NCBI GenBank assembly: GCA_038148435.1
Contig: JAYQVM010000026.1
Location: forward strand, 1 to 19,817
Source of the DNA: UBA5109 sp038148435
GTDB lineage: Bacteria; Pseudomonadota; Gammaproteobacteria; Pseudomonadales; Pseudohongiellaceae
Direction of reading: 5' to 3'
DNA length: 19,817 bases
Shown: piece after piece, positions 7,028-15,190 of the stretch
Layout: the number at the start of each line of letters is the position of its first letter
Position numbering within the stretch: position 1 is the first letter of the stretch
Made by a program: the position numbers and the translations under genes
The notes under the pieces: generated by a model
Told to the model about the DNA's origin: nothing
The model's database searches: none
Seen by the model: the letters and a program-made list of their open reading frames with translations, nothing else

Positions 7028-9143
7028 ATATCTCTCGCCGGTATGGTGGGAGGGAATTCAAAATCGCTACACCATAGGAGCGCGTCAGCAGTCGATCATC
7101 CAGAATGGTAATGGTGCCACGGTCCGCTTCATTTCTGAGCAGACGCCCACTGGCCTGCACCAGCTTCATGGCGGCATCGGGAATCGCCAGTTCCTGAAAG
7201 GGATTCAGCCCCTGAGCCCTGATCCACTCTCCCAGCGTCAGATCCACCGGGTTATCGGGAACCGCAAAGGGCAGTTTGGCAATCACCACATGGGTACAGT
7301 AGTCACCCGGCAGATCGACACCCTCACTCAGGCTGGCCAGACCAAAGATGACACTGGGGTCCCCGGCATCTATTCGCTCCCGATGCTTGCTCAACAGGGA
7401 GTGCTTGGAATAATCATCCTGGCAGATCACAATCTGCCTGAATGTTTTATCGAGCTGATACAGCACATCCTGCATCTGCCGTCTGGAACTGAACAGCACC
7501 AGTGCTCCCTTGTCATCTTTCAGTATTTGCGGAAGGTAACGGATGATTGCCCTAGTGTGCGCATCACTGTCACCGGCATCAAAGCCACTCTCAGGCAAGC
7601 GCAAAAGACCTGCTTCACTGAAATTAAAGGGACTGCCGATACGGCATAGGCTGCTGTTGTTATGTAGACCACTTCGCATGATAAGAAAATCAAAACTGTC
7701 CAGGGCACTCAGCGTGGCGGAGGTCAGTACAGCCCCCAGACATTCATCCCAGAGCTTTTCCGAAAGGTTTTCCGCCGCCAGAATAGGGCTACAGGATAGG
7801 GTCAGTTCTAGTTCATCCTGAATTTTTTCAAAACTTAGCCAGCGAGCATGCGGGTAAGCTTGCGGCTCATCTTCCCGGGAAAAACCCAGACACAGGTTTA
7901 AACCGACATCACAACGAGACTGCATCAGACCCAGTGCGGCATACCAGGACTCCGCTTGCTGGGCTTCCGTTTCGCCCTGTTCCTCCATGTCCTGTCTGAG
8001 TTTACTGAGGAGTTTGTCCAGTATCTGTGAGAGCTGTGAAAAACTCAAATAAAGTATGCCGGTGGCTTCTCGTAATTCCGGCGTTAGCCTGCCGTAAGGA
8101 AAGGTATATTGGCTCTGCTGGCCAGCAGCATGCTTGGCGGCACTTTCCAACTGTTCAAACATAAGCAGGTTTTCCTGTACTTTCTGACGCAGCTCCAGTA
8201 CGGCGGCATCGGCTTTTTCCAGCAAATCCTGATAAGCCTTATCGGCCTGATTCTGCAGGCTTACCAGGAGGCGTCGGGCCTGATCAAGCCAGCGCAGGCT
8301 TTGTCGCAGGGACAGGCTGTTTGAGAAATGTGAAACTCCTTTTTGGGGCAGATGATGTGCCTCATCGAAGATATAGATAGTATCGGCAGGATGCGGCAGG
8401 ATAGCACCTCCCCCGAGATTCAAATCCGCCAGAACCAGGTCCTGATTGGCAACAATGCATTCACTTTGCTGAATTTTTTGCCTGGCCTTGAAAAAAACGC
8501 AATCCTTGAATTGCGAACAGCGGCTGCCTGAGCACTGTCTAGGTTCAACAGAAACGGCACGCCATTGCAGGTTATCCAGCTGCTCGGGCCAGTCATCACG
8601 CTCTCCCTGCCAGCGGCGCTCGGTCAGTGCCTCCTGCATACGCTGATAGAGTGCTTTATCGATACTCTGTTCACTGTCGATCTCGATACCAAACAATTCC
8701 TGCATGGCCCCTTCACTGGCATTTTCCTTCAGCAGGTTATCGAGACGTGATAAACACACATAGCGCCCCCTGCCCTTGGCCAGGCTCGTACTGAAAGTCA
8801 GATCGGTATTTGCCTGTAACTCCGGAATATCCTTGAACAGGAGCTGCTCCTGCAATGCCACGGTTGCTGTTGCAATGACAAGTTGTTTTCCCAGCGCCCT
8901 GGCAATTGGCAGCGCAGCAATGAGATAGGCGATGGTTTTGCCGGTACCGGTACCGGCTTCAATTACACAAATGGGTGGCTGAGTCAGCTTCTCACCGCTA
9001 TGATCTTCCAGCTGAATCTGAGCCAGAGACTTTGCTATCTCAGCAATCATCAGCTTCTGCCCGTAACGTGCCTGCAAGCCCCTGCTCTGCAGGTACTGGG
9101 TGTAATAAAACTGAATCTCTTCCTTAAGATGATCGGGGAGCAT
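7017..9143 (-). CDS. dinG: ATP-dependent DNA helicase DinG
   Basis: A 708-residue superfamily 2, XPD-like 5'-3' DNA helicase with an iron-sulphur cluster. DinG is known to unwind R-loops, D-loops and G-quadruplexes and to help forks pass transcription. Visible parts are the Q-motif region (RYGQ, 26-29), Walker A GTGTGKT (64-70), the four cluster cysteines C130 (RYVC) and C204, C209, C215, the DEAH box at 260-263 with HH beyond it, and a C-terminal helicase half with SEGVDLPG and QASGRLLR. The length matches DinG of Pseudomonas and E. coli; YoaA is the nearest alternative but is shorter. It is the last gene of a minus-strand cluster, 21 bases after the acyltransferase. I see no good ribosome binding site, so translational coupling is likely. 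Confidence 0.93.
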   Translation of the reverse strand: MLPDHLKEEIQFYYTQYLQSRGLQARYGQKLMIAEIAKSLAQIQLEDHSGEKLTQPPICVIEAGTGTGKTIAYLIAALPIARALGKQLVIATATVALQEQLLFKDIPELQANTDLTFSTSLAKGRGRYVCLSRLDNLLKENASEGAMQELFGIEIDSEQSIDKALYQRMQEALTERRWQGERDDWPEQLDNLQWRAVSVEPRQCSGSRCSQFKDCVFFKARQKIQQSECIVANQDLVLADLNLGGGAILPHPADTIYIFDEAHHLPQKGVSHFSNSLSLRQSLRWLDQARRLLVSLQNQADKAYQDLLEKADAAVLELRQKVQENLLMFEQLESAAKHAAGQQSQYTFPYGRLTPELREATGILYLSFSQLSQILDKLLSKLRQDMEEQGETEAQQAESWYAALGLMQSRCDVGLNLCLGFSREDEPQAYPHARWLSFEKIQDELELTLSCSPILAAENLSEKLWDECLGAVLTSATLSALDSFDFLIMRSGLHNNSSLCRIGSPFNFSEAGLLRLPESGFDAGDSDAHTRAIIRYLPQILKDDKGALVLFSSRRQMQDVLYQLDKTFRQIVICQDDYSKHSLLSKHRERIDAGDPSVIFGLASLSEGVDLPGDYCTHVVIAKLPFAVPDNPVDLTLGEWIRAQGLNPFQELAIPDAAMKLVQASGRLLRNEADRGTITILDDRLLTRSYGVAILNSLPPYRREIFSP

Positions 9144-9164
9144 TAGCTGGAAGGAGCATGTGCC

Positions 9165-10316
9165 TCAATGGCTTTTGGCAATAACAGGGTTAGCATACAT
9201 CGTCAGTATATAGGGTTTCAGGTGACTTGCCTGTGAGGCCAGTCTGGCCTGGAAAATAGATTTTTGTCTGGCCAGTTCGGCCTCGCTCAGATTGAAAATG
9301 TCACACAGGTCATATTGCTTTTCCAAACCCGGTTTGAGGGCAAAATAGGCTAAATAATTACTCGGGTGCAGACGGTAATTCTTGATCACCTGCGAGTCAA
9401 TCAGGGCTGCCACTTCTTCTTCAGTAACCTCTTTACCGAGTCGCAGAGGCTGACCAAAGGCAACATGTATATCACCCTTTTTGCCTACCATACCAGCCAG
9501 AATACTCTGTATGTCGGAGTTTTCATTTTTTTCAAATTTTCCCTGGGTATCAATGGCATAGAGCTCTTCAGCCTTGTATCCATCACAGGGGTCCAGACCA
9601 TAGGATATGGCAACCGGCACAATGTTCAGAGTATTGATGGTTTCAGCCAGGCTGAGCTTGCTGCCCTTGTCCCGCTCGGCCAGGTGCAGCATTTTGATAA
9701 TGGCGGATTCGGTCCTGTCTATAGCATTTTTTGCACGGCCTTCACGCTGGGCAATCCAGACATTCTCGCCACTGGCAATACAATAGTGGATATACGCCGA
9801 CAACTGCTTACTGGCTTTGAGTTTCTCACGCCCCTGAACACCTCGCTTGACCAGAAAACTTTTATTGAGGCGCATCAGGTCTGATAGAAAAGGGCGTTTT
9901 AGAAGATTGTCACCAATAGCAATCTGCAAGGTAGAGAAGCCGTGATGATAAAGCACATAATTGACCAGCGCCGGGTCCATGGTGATATCACGATGGTTAC
10001 TGATGAAAAGATAATTCTGGCTACTATCGAGCTTATCCAGTCCAGACTTTGTTAGGCTGGTGGTTGTATTTTCAATCAACTTATCCAGGTATTTTTCAAC
10101 AATGATCTGTACGCCATATATATTTTGTACATGCGCCGTTTCACGTTTGAGGTAATACTGGACAATTTTGACAACCATGGGCGGAAACAAGGCATACCAG
10201 CGTGGATAGCGAAATCTGGCAATTGCAGCAATGAATTCCGGATCTTGCAATATCGAATCAACTATGGGCCGTACCTCGTGATCAAGGTAGGGTCTGATGT
10301 CTTCAAAATCTTGCAT
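9165..10316 (-). CDS. PlsC-like glycerolipid acyltransferase family protein
   Basis: A 383-residue protein of the PlsC/LPLAT acyltransferase superfamily, whose members move an acyl chain to a lysophospholipid or glycerol phosphate. The catalytic block is SNHRDITMD (N107, H108, D114): here the His and Asp are five residues apart rather than the usual four, a form I associate with a distinct group annotated as 1-acyl-glycerol-3-phosphate acyltransferases. A second block, REGRAKN (EGR at 192-194), replaces the usual phosphate-binding FPEGTR. No clear membrane span is seen beyond an amphipathic stretch around residues 40-56. The true substrate is unknown. I use the ATG at 10316; a TTG three bases earlier has a better-placed AGGA and is possible. 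It is 99 bases after the transporter and 21 before dinG. Confidence 0.75.
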   Translation of the reverse strand: MQDFEDIRPYLDHEVRPIVDSILQDPEFIAAIARFRYPRWYALFPPMVVKIVQYYLKRETAHVQNIYGVQIIVEKYLDKLIENTTTSLTKSGLDKLDSSQNYLFISNHRDITMDPALVNYVLYHHGFSTLQIAIGDNLLKRPFLSDLMRLNKSFLVKRGVQGREKLKASKQLSAYIHYCIASGENVWIAQREGRAKNAIDRTESAIIKMLHLAERDKGSKLSLAETINTLNIVPVAISYGLDPCDGYKAEELYAIDTQGKFEKNENSDIQSILAGMVGKKGDIHVAFGQPLRLGKEVTEEEVAALIDSQVIKNYRLHPSNYLAYFALKPGLEKQYDLCDIFNLSEAELARQKSIFQARLASQASHLKPYILTMYANPVIAKSH

Positions 10317-10415
10317 CAAAAATCAATTCCTGTCTGAAGTTGAGGAGAATTTTAAATCACACGAAGGAATAAGGGAAAACATCTGCCTGTTCCCAGACCG
10401 CAGGTGAATATCGGC

Positions 10416-11648
10416 TCAGGTGAAAAACTGCTGTCGAACTTCCACGAAAAGTAAAAAACTGAATAAGATCAAGCACACAGTTAACAAACTCTTGGTCAGC
10501 CAGCTGTTGGCATAGTCGCCCAACCACTTTTTCGAGCTGTTCATCACCAGCAGCAATGCGGCCACCAATGGCATAAAAAATGCGCCCAGAACGGCATAAA
10601 AAATAACCACCCATACCGGCCTGCCCCAGGTCAAGAGCAGCATGGGCATAAAACAAAGGTAAACCAGGTACCCCCGGTAAGCAGGCGATTTGCTTATACT
10701 TTCCGGCGTTTCCAGCAAGTTTTTCTGATCTTTCAGGTGATAGTAAAAATTGGCAAACATATAGGGTACGCCATGCCAGACACCAATCAGTGAACTGATT
10801 GCTGCTCCCCAGAAACCAAAGAGGAATATCCATTTTCCGGTCTCACCAAGCACAGGCACCAGCTGGTCTGCAATGGCCAGGGCAATCCCGCTGCCGGTGA
10901 CATCCTCGACATCAACACCAGCGGCGACCAGCATGATAGCCAGTCCAAATATTCCTGTCAGCACATAGGCCGTTCCAAGATCGACACGCATTGCAGACAT
11001 ATTATCCGTTGTCTGCCAGCCCGCTTCCTTCATCCAGTACGAATAACTCAAAATGGTAGCACTGCCTCCGACTCCGCCAATCACGCCAAACACAAAGACC
11101 ATGCTACCTTCTGGCAGCCTGGGTGAAAAAATACCTCGCAGGACTTCGCTTGCCGGCGGCATGACCATGAAGGCACAAAACAGGATGCAGACAAACATCA
11201 GTCCAATAAATATCTTCATGAGGGTTTCCAGGAAGAAATAACCGCCATTCCAGACCAGAATAAAGGCAAGTAGACCCTGAATGGCACTCCACTGGGCAAC
11301 TGACAAGACCGGAAAAAATGCATAGGCGACCAGTCCCGATGTCGTCATCATGGCTGCTGCCACCATGAAGGTCCAGATCAGCAGATAAATCCCGAAGTAG
11401 ATAGGTACAATTTTGGGCATATCATCTATCCAGCCCTCCAACAGAGTTCTGCCGGTGACCAGCTGCCAGCGCCCAATGCCCTCAGTCAGACAGAATTTCA
11501 GCACACTGCCAATAATCACTGCCCACAGCAGACTGGCGCCATAATTGGCCCCTGCCGCTGAAGCGGCGACAATATCACCACCACCCAGGCCGGTCGCGGC
11601 GACGACTATGCCCGGACCCACCATATGGTAAATCTCCTTCAGTCTCAT
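10416..11648 (-). CDS. Divergent Nramp-family membrane transporter
   Basis: A 410-residue inner-membrane protein with about 11 hydrophobic segments and the overall Nramp (divalent metal/proton symporter) layout, starting with GPGIVVAATGLGGGD (11-25). The helix-1 metal-binding DPGN of true Mn/Fe transporters is replaced by GGGD-like sequence, and the helix-6 MPH motif is absent (the matching region, about 191-206, reads GGVGGSATILSYSYW). It therefore belongs to an outlying branch and its substrate cannot be predicted from the standard rules. Its ATG overlaps the sbcB stop codon (ATGA, 11645-11648), with GAGG five bases upstream inside sbcB, so it is translationally coupled to it. An alternative name would be Nramp-related protein of unknown substrate. 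Confidence 0.8.
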   Translation of the reverse strand: MRLKEIYHMVGPGIVVAATGLGGGDIVAASAAGANYGASLLWAVIIGSVLKFCLTEGIGRWQLVTGRTLLEGWIDDMPKIVPIYFGIYLLIWTFMVAAAMMTTSGLVAYAFFPVLSVAQWSAIQGLLAFILVWNGGYFFLETLMKIFIGLMFVCILFCAFMVMPPASEVLRGIFSPRLPEGSMVFVFGVIGGVGGSATILSYSYWMKEAGWQTTDNMSAMRVDLGTAYVLTGIFGLAIMLVAAGVDVEDVTGSGIALAIADQLVPVLGETGKWIFLFGFWGAAISSLIGVWHGVPYMFANFYYHLKDQKNLLETPESISKSPAYRGYLVYLCFMPMLLLTWGRPVWVVIFYAVLGAFFMPLVAALLLVMNSSKKWLGDYANSWLTKSLLTVCLILFSFLLFVEVRQQFFT

Positions 11649-13087
11649 CGTGCCTCAATCCCCAAATCATTGCATAAGCGTGCAATGTACTGTGTTAGCT
11701 CTTCCAGTACTAGTTTTTGTGCTGGCTTGGAGTTTTTTATTTTTTCATCAATTCTGCTAAGCACCGCCTGAACACTTCTGTCCTTATCTACCGGATTGAG
11801 AACTTTTTCTCGGCAATATATAAGCCAGCGGGCTCTTTCTGCTGGGCTTATACTGTCCGGAAAATTTCTGCAACGGTATCGGAAAAGTAATTCCGGCAGA
11901 CGCGTATCATTCCATTCACGCTGAAAGCTGGCTAGTTCCTCTGCATCTAACTGAAGTACTTGTGACATGCCCTGGCGATCATATTGATCAAAGAAGCCAC
12001 CGCTGTAGAGCATCCGATCCGGGTTACTTTCCTCGGGATACTGCCTGCTGAACACCTGGCCCAGTTTCTCCTGCAGGCCACTTTTTTCCAGCAGAATCTG
12101 ACGATGTTCTTCGCATTGCGCCAGATCAATCTCATAGCGCTGCATGATTTCTTTGGTGAGTACACTCAGCGGTGCCAGTGCCGGACAGCGGTTGCTGTGC
12201 AAGGTTTTCAGCGCAATTTGCTGGTTTCCTTCAGGCAGTTCTGCACTGGGTGTAAACAACCTATACTGAATCGTCTCAATGCTTTCCTCAATCCATTGCC
12301 GGGGATCCTGGCTCAGATCGTAAACAATAAAGCCATTTGGGTTGCCCGGATCCAGCATTAAAGGAATTACCGGTGCCATGCAGGCGCGACTGGCAGGATA
12401 ACGTGAAGAAATATGTAACACGGGTTCGGCCTGCTTTAGGTCAAGCATCGCCAGCACTGCATGTTTATCACGCAAGCGGTAGTAAAAATCATAGAGCTTT
12501 GCCTGTTTCTCACGGACCAGTTTAGCCATTGAAATCGTCGCATAAACATCTGACAGGGCATCATGAGCCCCTTCATGGCTGATCCTGTTGGCTTCGGTCA
12601 GGGCTTCTAGCCTGAAACTTGTCGCCCCATCCTCCCTGAGTGGCCACTTTATGCCCTCAGGTCGCAGGGCATGACACATTCGCAGTAAATCAATAATGTC
12701 CCATCTAGAATTACCATTTTTCCATTCTCGCTCATAGGGATCATAGAAATTTCGGTAAAAAAGCTGACGCATCACCTCATCATCAAAGCGCAGGTTATTA
12801 TAACCGGCCACACAGGTACCCGGTTCCGAGAATTCTGCCTGAATTCTAGCGGCAAACTCGGCTTCTTTTAGACCTTTTTGTTCTGCCAGCTTAGGAGTAA
12901 TACCGGTAATCAGGCAGGCTTCCGGTTGGGGTAGGGTATCAAGGCTCGGTTGGCAATAGAGCAGCAGTGGCTCGTCAATGACATTTAGCTGTTCATCGGT
13001 TCGGACCCCGGCAAACTGGCAGGCACGATCTTGTTGAGGGTCACTTCCAAATGTTTCTAGGTCATACCAATAAATAGATTTTTCCAT
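11645..13087 (-). CDS. sbcB: Exodeoxyribonuclease I
   Basis: ExoI is a 3'-5' single-strand DNA exonuclease of the DEDDh group, working in recombination and mismatch repair. With the start used here (480 residues) the catalytic residues are D9 and E11 (YDLETFG), D102 (NLRFDDE), H174 and D179 (HDALSD). Similarity to E. coli ExoI runs the whole length, including RNFYDPYEREW, NSRWDIIDLLR and ALRPEGI, and the end region LLFRYRCRNFP. An ATG nine codons upstream (13114) extends the frame, but Pseudomonas-type ExoI begins about eight residues before the first catalytic Asp, which fits 13087; neither start has a strong ribosome binding site. It heads a minus-strand cluster with the transporter, acyltransferase and dinG. 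Confidence 0.95.
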   Translation of the reverse strand: MEKSIYWYDLETFGSDPQQDRACQFAGVRTDEQLNVIDEPLLLYCQPSLDTLPQPEACLITGITPKLAEQKGLKEAEFAARIQAEFSEPGTCVAGYNNLRFDDEVMRQLFYRNFYDPYEREWKNGNSRWDIIDLLRMCHALRPEGIKWPLREDGATSFRLEALTEANRISHEGAHDALSDVYATISMAKLVREKQAKLYDFYYRLRDKHAVLAMLDLKQAEPVLHISSRYPASRACMAPVIPLMLDPGNPNGFIVYDLSQDPRQWIEESIETIQYRLFTPSAELPEGNQQIALKTLHSNRCPALAPLSVLTKEIMQRYEIDLAQCEEHRQILLEKSGLQEKLGQVFSRQYPEESNPDRMLYSGGFFDQYDRQGMSQVLQLDAEELASFQREWNDTRLPELLFRYRCRNFPDSISPAERARWLIYCREKVLNPVDKDRSVQAVLSRIDEKIKNSKPAQKLVLEELTQYIARLCNDLGIEAR

Positions 13088-13116
13088 TTGCAAAGTAAAC
13101 CCCAGATAAGCCATTT

Positions 13117-13130
13117 ATCACGATTGTGAT
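13117..13130. promoter_or_regulatory. Inverted repeat in the sbcB leader, possible operator
   Basis: ATCAC and GTGAT form a perfect 5-base inverted repeat around GATT. It lies between the predicted transcription start and the sbcB ATG. The half-sites resemble CRP/FNR-type half-sites, but the spacing does not match CRP well, so no regulator is named. Confidence 0.3.
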
Positions 13131-13152
13131 TTAGCAAACAGCCCCACATCAT

Positions 13153-13199
13153 TTAGACTTTATTATAGGATATTCACCGGATTGAATATATTAGACTTT
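13153..13199 (-). promoter_or_regulatory. sbcB promoter with nested inverted and direct repeats
   Basis: Read on the minus strand there is AAAGTCTAA, then ATATTCA-N6-TGAATAT (a perfect 7-base inverted repeat, plus-strand 13170-13189), then two bases, then a consensus -10 TATAAT (13162-13167), and directly after it a second AAAGTCTAA (13153-13161). No good -35 is present; the inverted repeat fills its place, which suggests an activator or repressor site. The expected leader is about 65 bases to the ATG at 13087. Confidence 0.5.
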
Positions 13200-13303
13200 T
13201 GATAACACTATGATACTAATTTTTCACTTTCTACAATGGCTTCAAATAGATAAGCATGGCTTAGTGCTCTGATCATAGCCATCAAAAACTCAAGAAATTA
13301 GCA

Positions 13304-13405
13304 ATGAACAAGACCTTGAATCTGATAGCAGAACATAGTGAAGCTGGTTTGAAGACTTAAACCATTGCCCAGAAGATGGATAAACCGTCAGTAAGCTATA
13401 TTACT
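13304..13405 (+). pseudogene. Remnant of an unknown helix-turn-helix-like protein
   Basis: From ATG 13304 the frame reads 18 codons (beginning MNKTLNLIAEHSE), meets TAA at 13358-13360, and continues in the same frame as TIAQKMDKPSVSYIT before protein-like sequence ends near 13405. The piece resembles the start of a winged-helix or transposase-type DNA-binding region (IAQKMDKPSVSY), but I cannot name a family. The in-frame stop and abrupt end suggest a decayed gene. Confidence 0.35.
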
Positions 13406-13557
13406 TGTTTGGTGATCTCGGCCAGTTCTTGTTTTTTGTCTTTTGTGGAAGAATTCTTGATATGGGCCTTAATGAAATCAAGCAAAGCCTCGTCTACCTT
13501 GAGAATAAAATTGATTATCATGCTAGCAATTACATGTAGCTTGCCCAGGAAACACCC
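13396..13557 (-). pseudogene. Short minus-strand coding remnant, family unknown
   Basis: A minus-strand frame ending in TAG at 13396-13398 contains a 41-codon ORF from ATG 13521 (peptide includes VDEALLDFIKAHIKN and QELAEITKQ). The frame stays open upstream to about 13557 with sensible residues but no start. It has no ribosome binding site. Composition (charged, helical) looks protein-like, unlike the facing frame, so it is probably the end of a lost gene; a real small protein is the alternative. Confidence 0.35.
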
Positions 13558-13888
13558 TATTATTTAAGAATTCATGTATACGGAAAAGTTGGAACACTCA
13601 TCAGAAGCCCAAATTGTATTTGGATAAGTACCGGGCGCACTTTTTTTTGTTTATAGAAACCTTTAATGGGGTTATCTAAGATAAGAAACTAACCTCAAAG
13701 GCTGGCTGAATCAGCTGGGTTACTATATAGGGTATGAGGATCTTACTGCTAACAAACAAGCTTCCCATGCTGAGAGTGAATAGCCCCTAAAGTATTATTC
13801 AATACCTCGTAAAAGATTATTTGATCAGGCTGAAATACTATGCTGCTTTATCACTATCAAGTTCATAATTTGATCATGGTCACTCGCA

Positions 13889-13894
13889 TATAAT
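13889..13894 (+). promoter_or_regulatory. Candidate -10 element of the pyrB promoter
   Basis: A consensus TATAAT lies about 66 bases before the pyrB ATG. No convincing -35 element is found at 16-18 bases, so this may need an activator or may be fortuitous. No pyrimidine-type attenuator (leader peptide plus terminator hairpin) is visible between here and pyrB. Confidence 0.35.
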
Positions 13895-13960
13895 TTCCTT
13901 TAGTAGCTGTTAGTAGTAATATTTGCTATGACTACATGACTGATGGAATGATTTCTCTGC

Positions 13961-14971
13961 ATGAATTTTCTGGGTTCGCATATCCTCTCTATCGATCAGT
14001 TTGATACCAAAGACGTAGAGAAACTTTTTACCATTGCCGACCAGATGGAACCCTATGCCCATCGTGAACTGAAAACACGGGTCCTTGAAGGAGCGATTCT
14101 CGGCGCTTTATTTTTTGAGCCCAGCACTCGAACACGTATCAGCTTTGGCTGTGCCTTTAATCTGCTAGGAGGGGAGGTCCGTGAAACCAGCTCGATCAAG
14201 TCAAGTGCACTCGCTAAGGGCGAATCACTTTATGACACGGCCCGTGTCATAAGCGGGTATAGCGATATTATTGCCATGCGCCATCCAATGAACGGTTCGG
14301 TCGAGGAGTTTTCCAGAGCAAGCCGGGTGCCGGTCATCAATGCTGGCGATGGGTCAGCTGAACATCCTTCGCAGGCCTTGCTGGATCTATACACCATCAA
14401 AAAAGAACTGAAGATCAAGAATGACTTTAACGGGCTAAATATTGCAATGGTTGGCGATCTTCGATATGGCCGTACGGTTCACTCACTGTGTAAATTATTG
14501 AAACTCTACAGGAACATTTCATTTACACTGATTTCACCCCTTGAATTAAAAATGCCCGAAGCGATTGTAGAAGAATTGCGCGAAGCGGGTCATGAGGTAA
14601 CCGAAACCGAGGACATGGAAACAGGCCTGCATGATAAACATATGGTTTACCTCACGCGTATTCAAGAAGAACGCTTCAGCTCTCAGGAAGAAGCCGATAT
14701 CTATCGAGGTCGATTTCGGCTGAACCAGTCAATATATACCGCGTACTGCCAGCCGAATACCGTCATCATGCATCCCCTGCCCAGGGACTCCCGTGCCGAA
14801 GCCAATGAGCTGGATAACGATTTAAATCAGCACCCAAGTCTAGCTATATTTCGACAAACGGATAATGGTGTACTGATTCGCATGGCCTTGTTTGCCCTAT
14901 TGCTGGGTGTTGAAAATGACATACACAAAACCAGCAGCAAAGTACACTGGTACACTGACAGACGATTTTAA
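13961..14971 (+). CDS. pyrB: Aspartate carbamoyltransferase, catalytic subunit
   Basis: This 336-residue enzyme joins carbamoyl phosphate and aspartate to make N-carbamoyl-aspartate, the first committed step of pyrimidine synthesis. Visible family motifs are FEPSTRTR (carbamoyl phosphate loop, about 52-59), the mobile SALAKGES loop (about 82-89), AMRHP, EHPSQALLDLY, GDLRYGRTVHS and MHPLPR. It is some 25 residues longer than E. coli PyrB, mainly at the C-terminus, as in a number of marine gammaproteobacteria. No regulatory subunit gene (pyrI) and no dihydroorotase-like pyrC' gene is next to it; both flanks are gene debris. The ribosome binding site is weak. Confidence in the assignment is high; allosteric control cannot be predicted from this window. 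Confidence 0.95.
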   Translation: MNFLGSHILSIDQFDTKDVEKLFTIADQMEPYAHRELKTRVLEGAILGALFFEPSTRTRISFGCAFNLLGGEVRETSSIKSSALAKGESLYDTARVISGYSDIIAMRHPMNGSVEEFSRASRVPVINAGDGSAEHPSQALLDLYTIKKELKIKNDFNGLNIAMVGDLRYGRTVHSLCKLLKLYRNISFTLISPLELKMPEAIVEELREAGHEVTETEDMETGLHDKHMVYLTRIQEERFSSQEEADIYRGRFRLNQSIYTAYCQPNTVIMHPLPRDSRAEANELDNDLNQHPSLAIFRQTDNGVLIRMALFALLLGVENDIHKTSSKVHWYTDRRF

Positions 14972-14988
14972 AGCAGGAGTTTCATATA

Positions 14989-15161
14989 GAGTTAAAAGAT
15001 CTTTTCAAAGTCATGGCCCATATGAACAATGGCTATGATTTCGATCTATTGGAAGCGTACGCGACATTTATAGCAACGCGCTCACAACATCACAAGTCAC
15101 TTCGCTCTGTCTGATTCTAATCAATGCCTACAACAACGTGCGGCTGAAAGTTGGAGCTTGA
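14989..15161 (+). pseudogene. Frameshifted gene remnant after pyrB
   Basis: Two overlapping plus-strand frames each look protein-like in part. Frame one, open from 14989, reads LFKVMAHMNNGYDFDLLEAYA before turning unlikely and stopping at 15112-15114. Frame two reads IYSNALTTSQ and LILINAYNNVRLKVGA and ends at TGA 15159-15161. Joined, they suggest one short helical protein broken by a frameshift near 15062-15072. The end faintly recalls carboxymuconolactone decarboxylase/AhpD-type proteins, but this is a weak impression. Confidence 0.35.
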
Positions 15162-15190
15162 TTGATACCATTTGAAGACTGATTCCAGAT

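Larger units (their letters stand above)
13115..13960. other. Gap between sbcB and pyrB: control sites and gene debris
   Basis: This AT-rich stretch holds the sbcB promoter region on its left (13117-13199), then short broken coding fragments on both strands (13304-13560), then more scattered short open frames. One of these, at about 13689-13784 on the plus strand, contains the peptide WLNQLGYYIGYEDL and ends at TAG; I cannot assign it. The pyrB promoter lies at the right end. I see no complete gene. Confidence 0.6.

Noticed and set aside
13376..13567. A 63-residue plus-strand open frame.
   Set aside because: Only its first ten or so residues look protein-like, and they continue the upstream broken frame; the rest is the antisense of a more plausible minus-strand remnant.
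13115..13960. Complete insertion sequence between sbcB and pyrB.
   Set aside because: No transposase motif, no convincing terminal inverted repeats and no target duplication; only short remnants.
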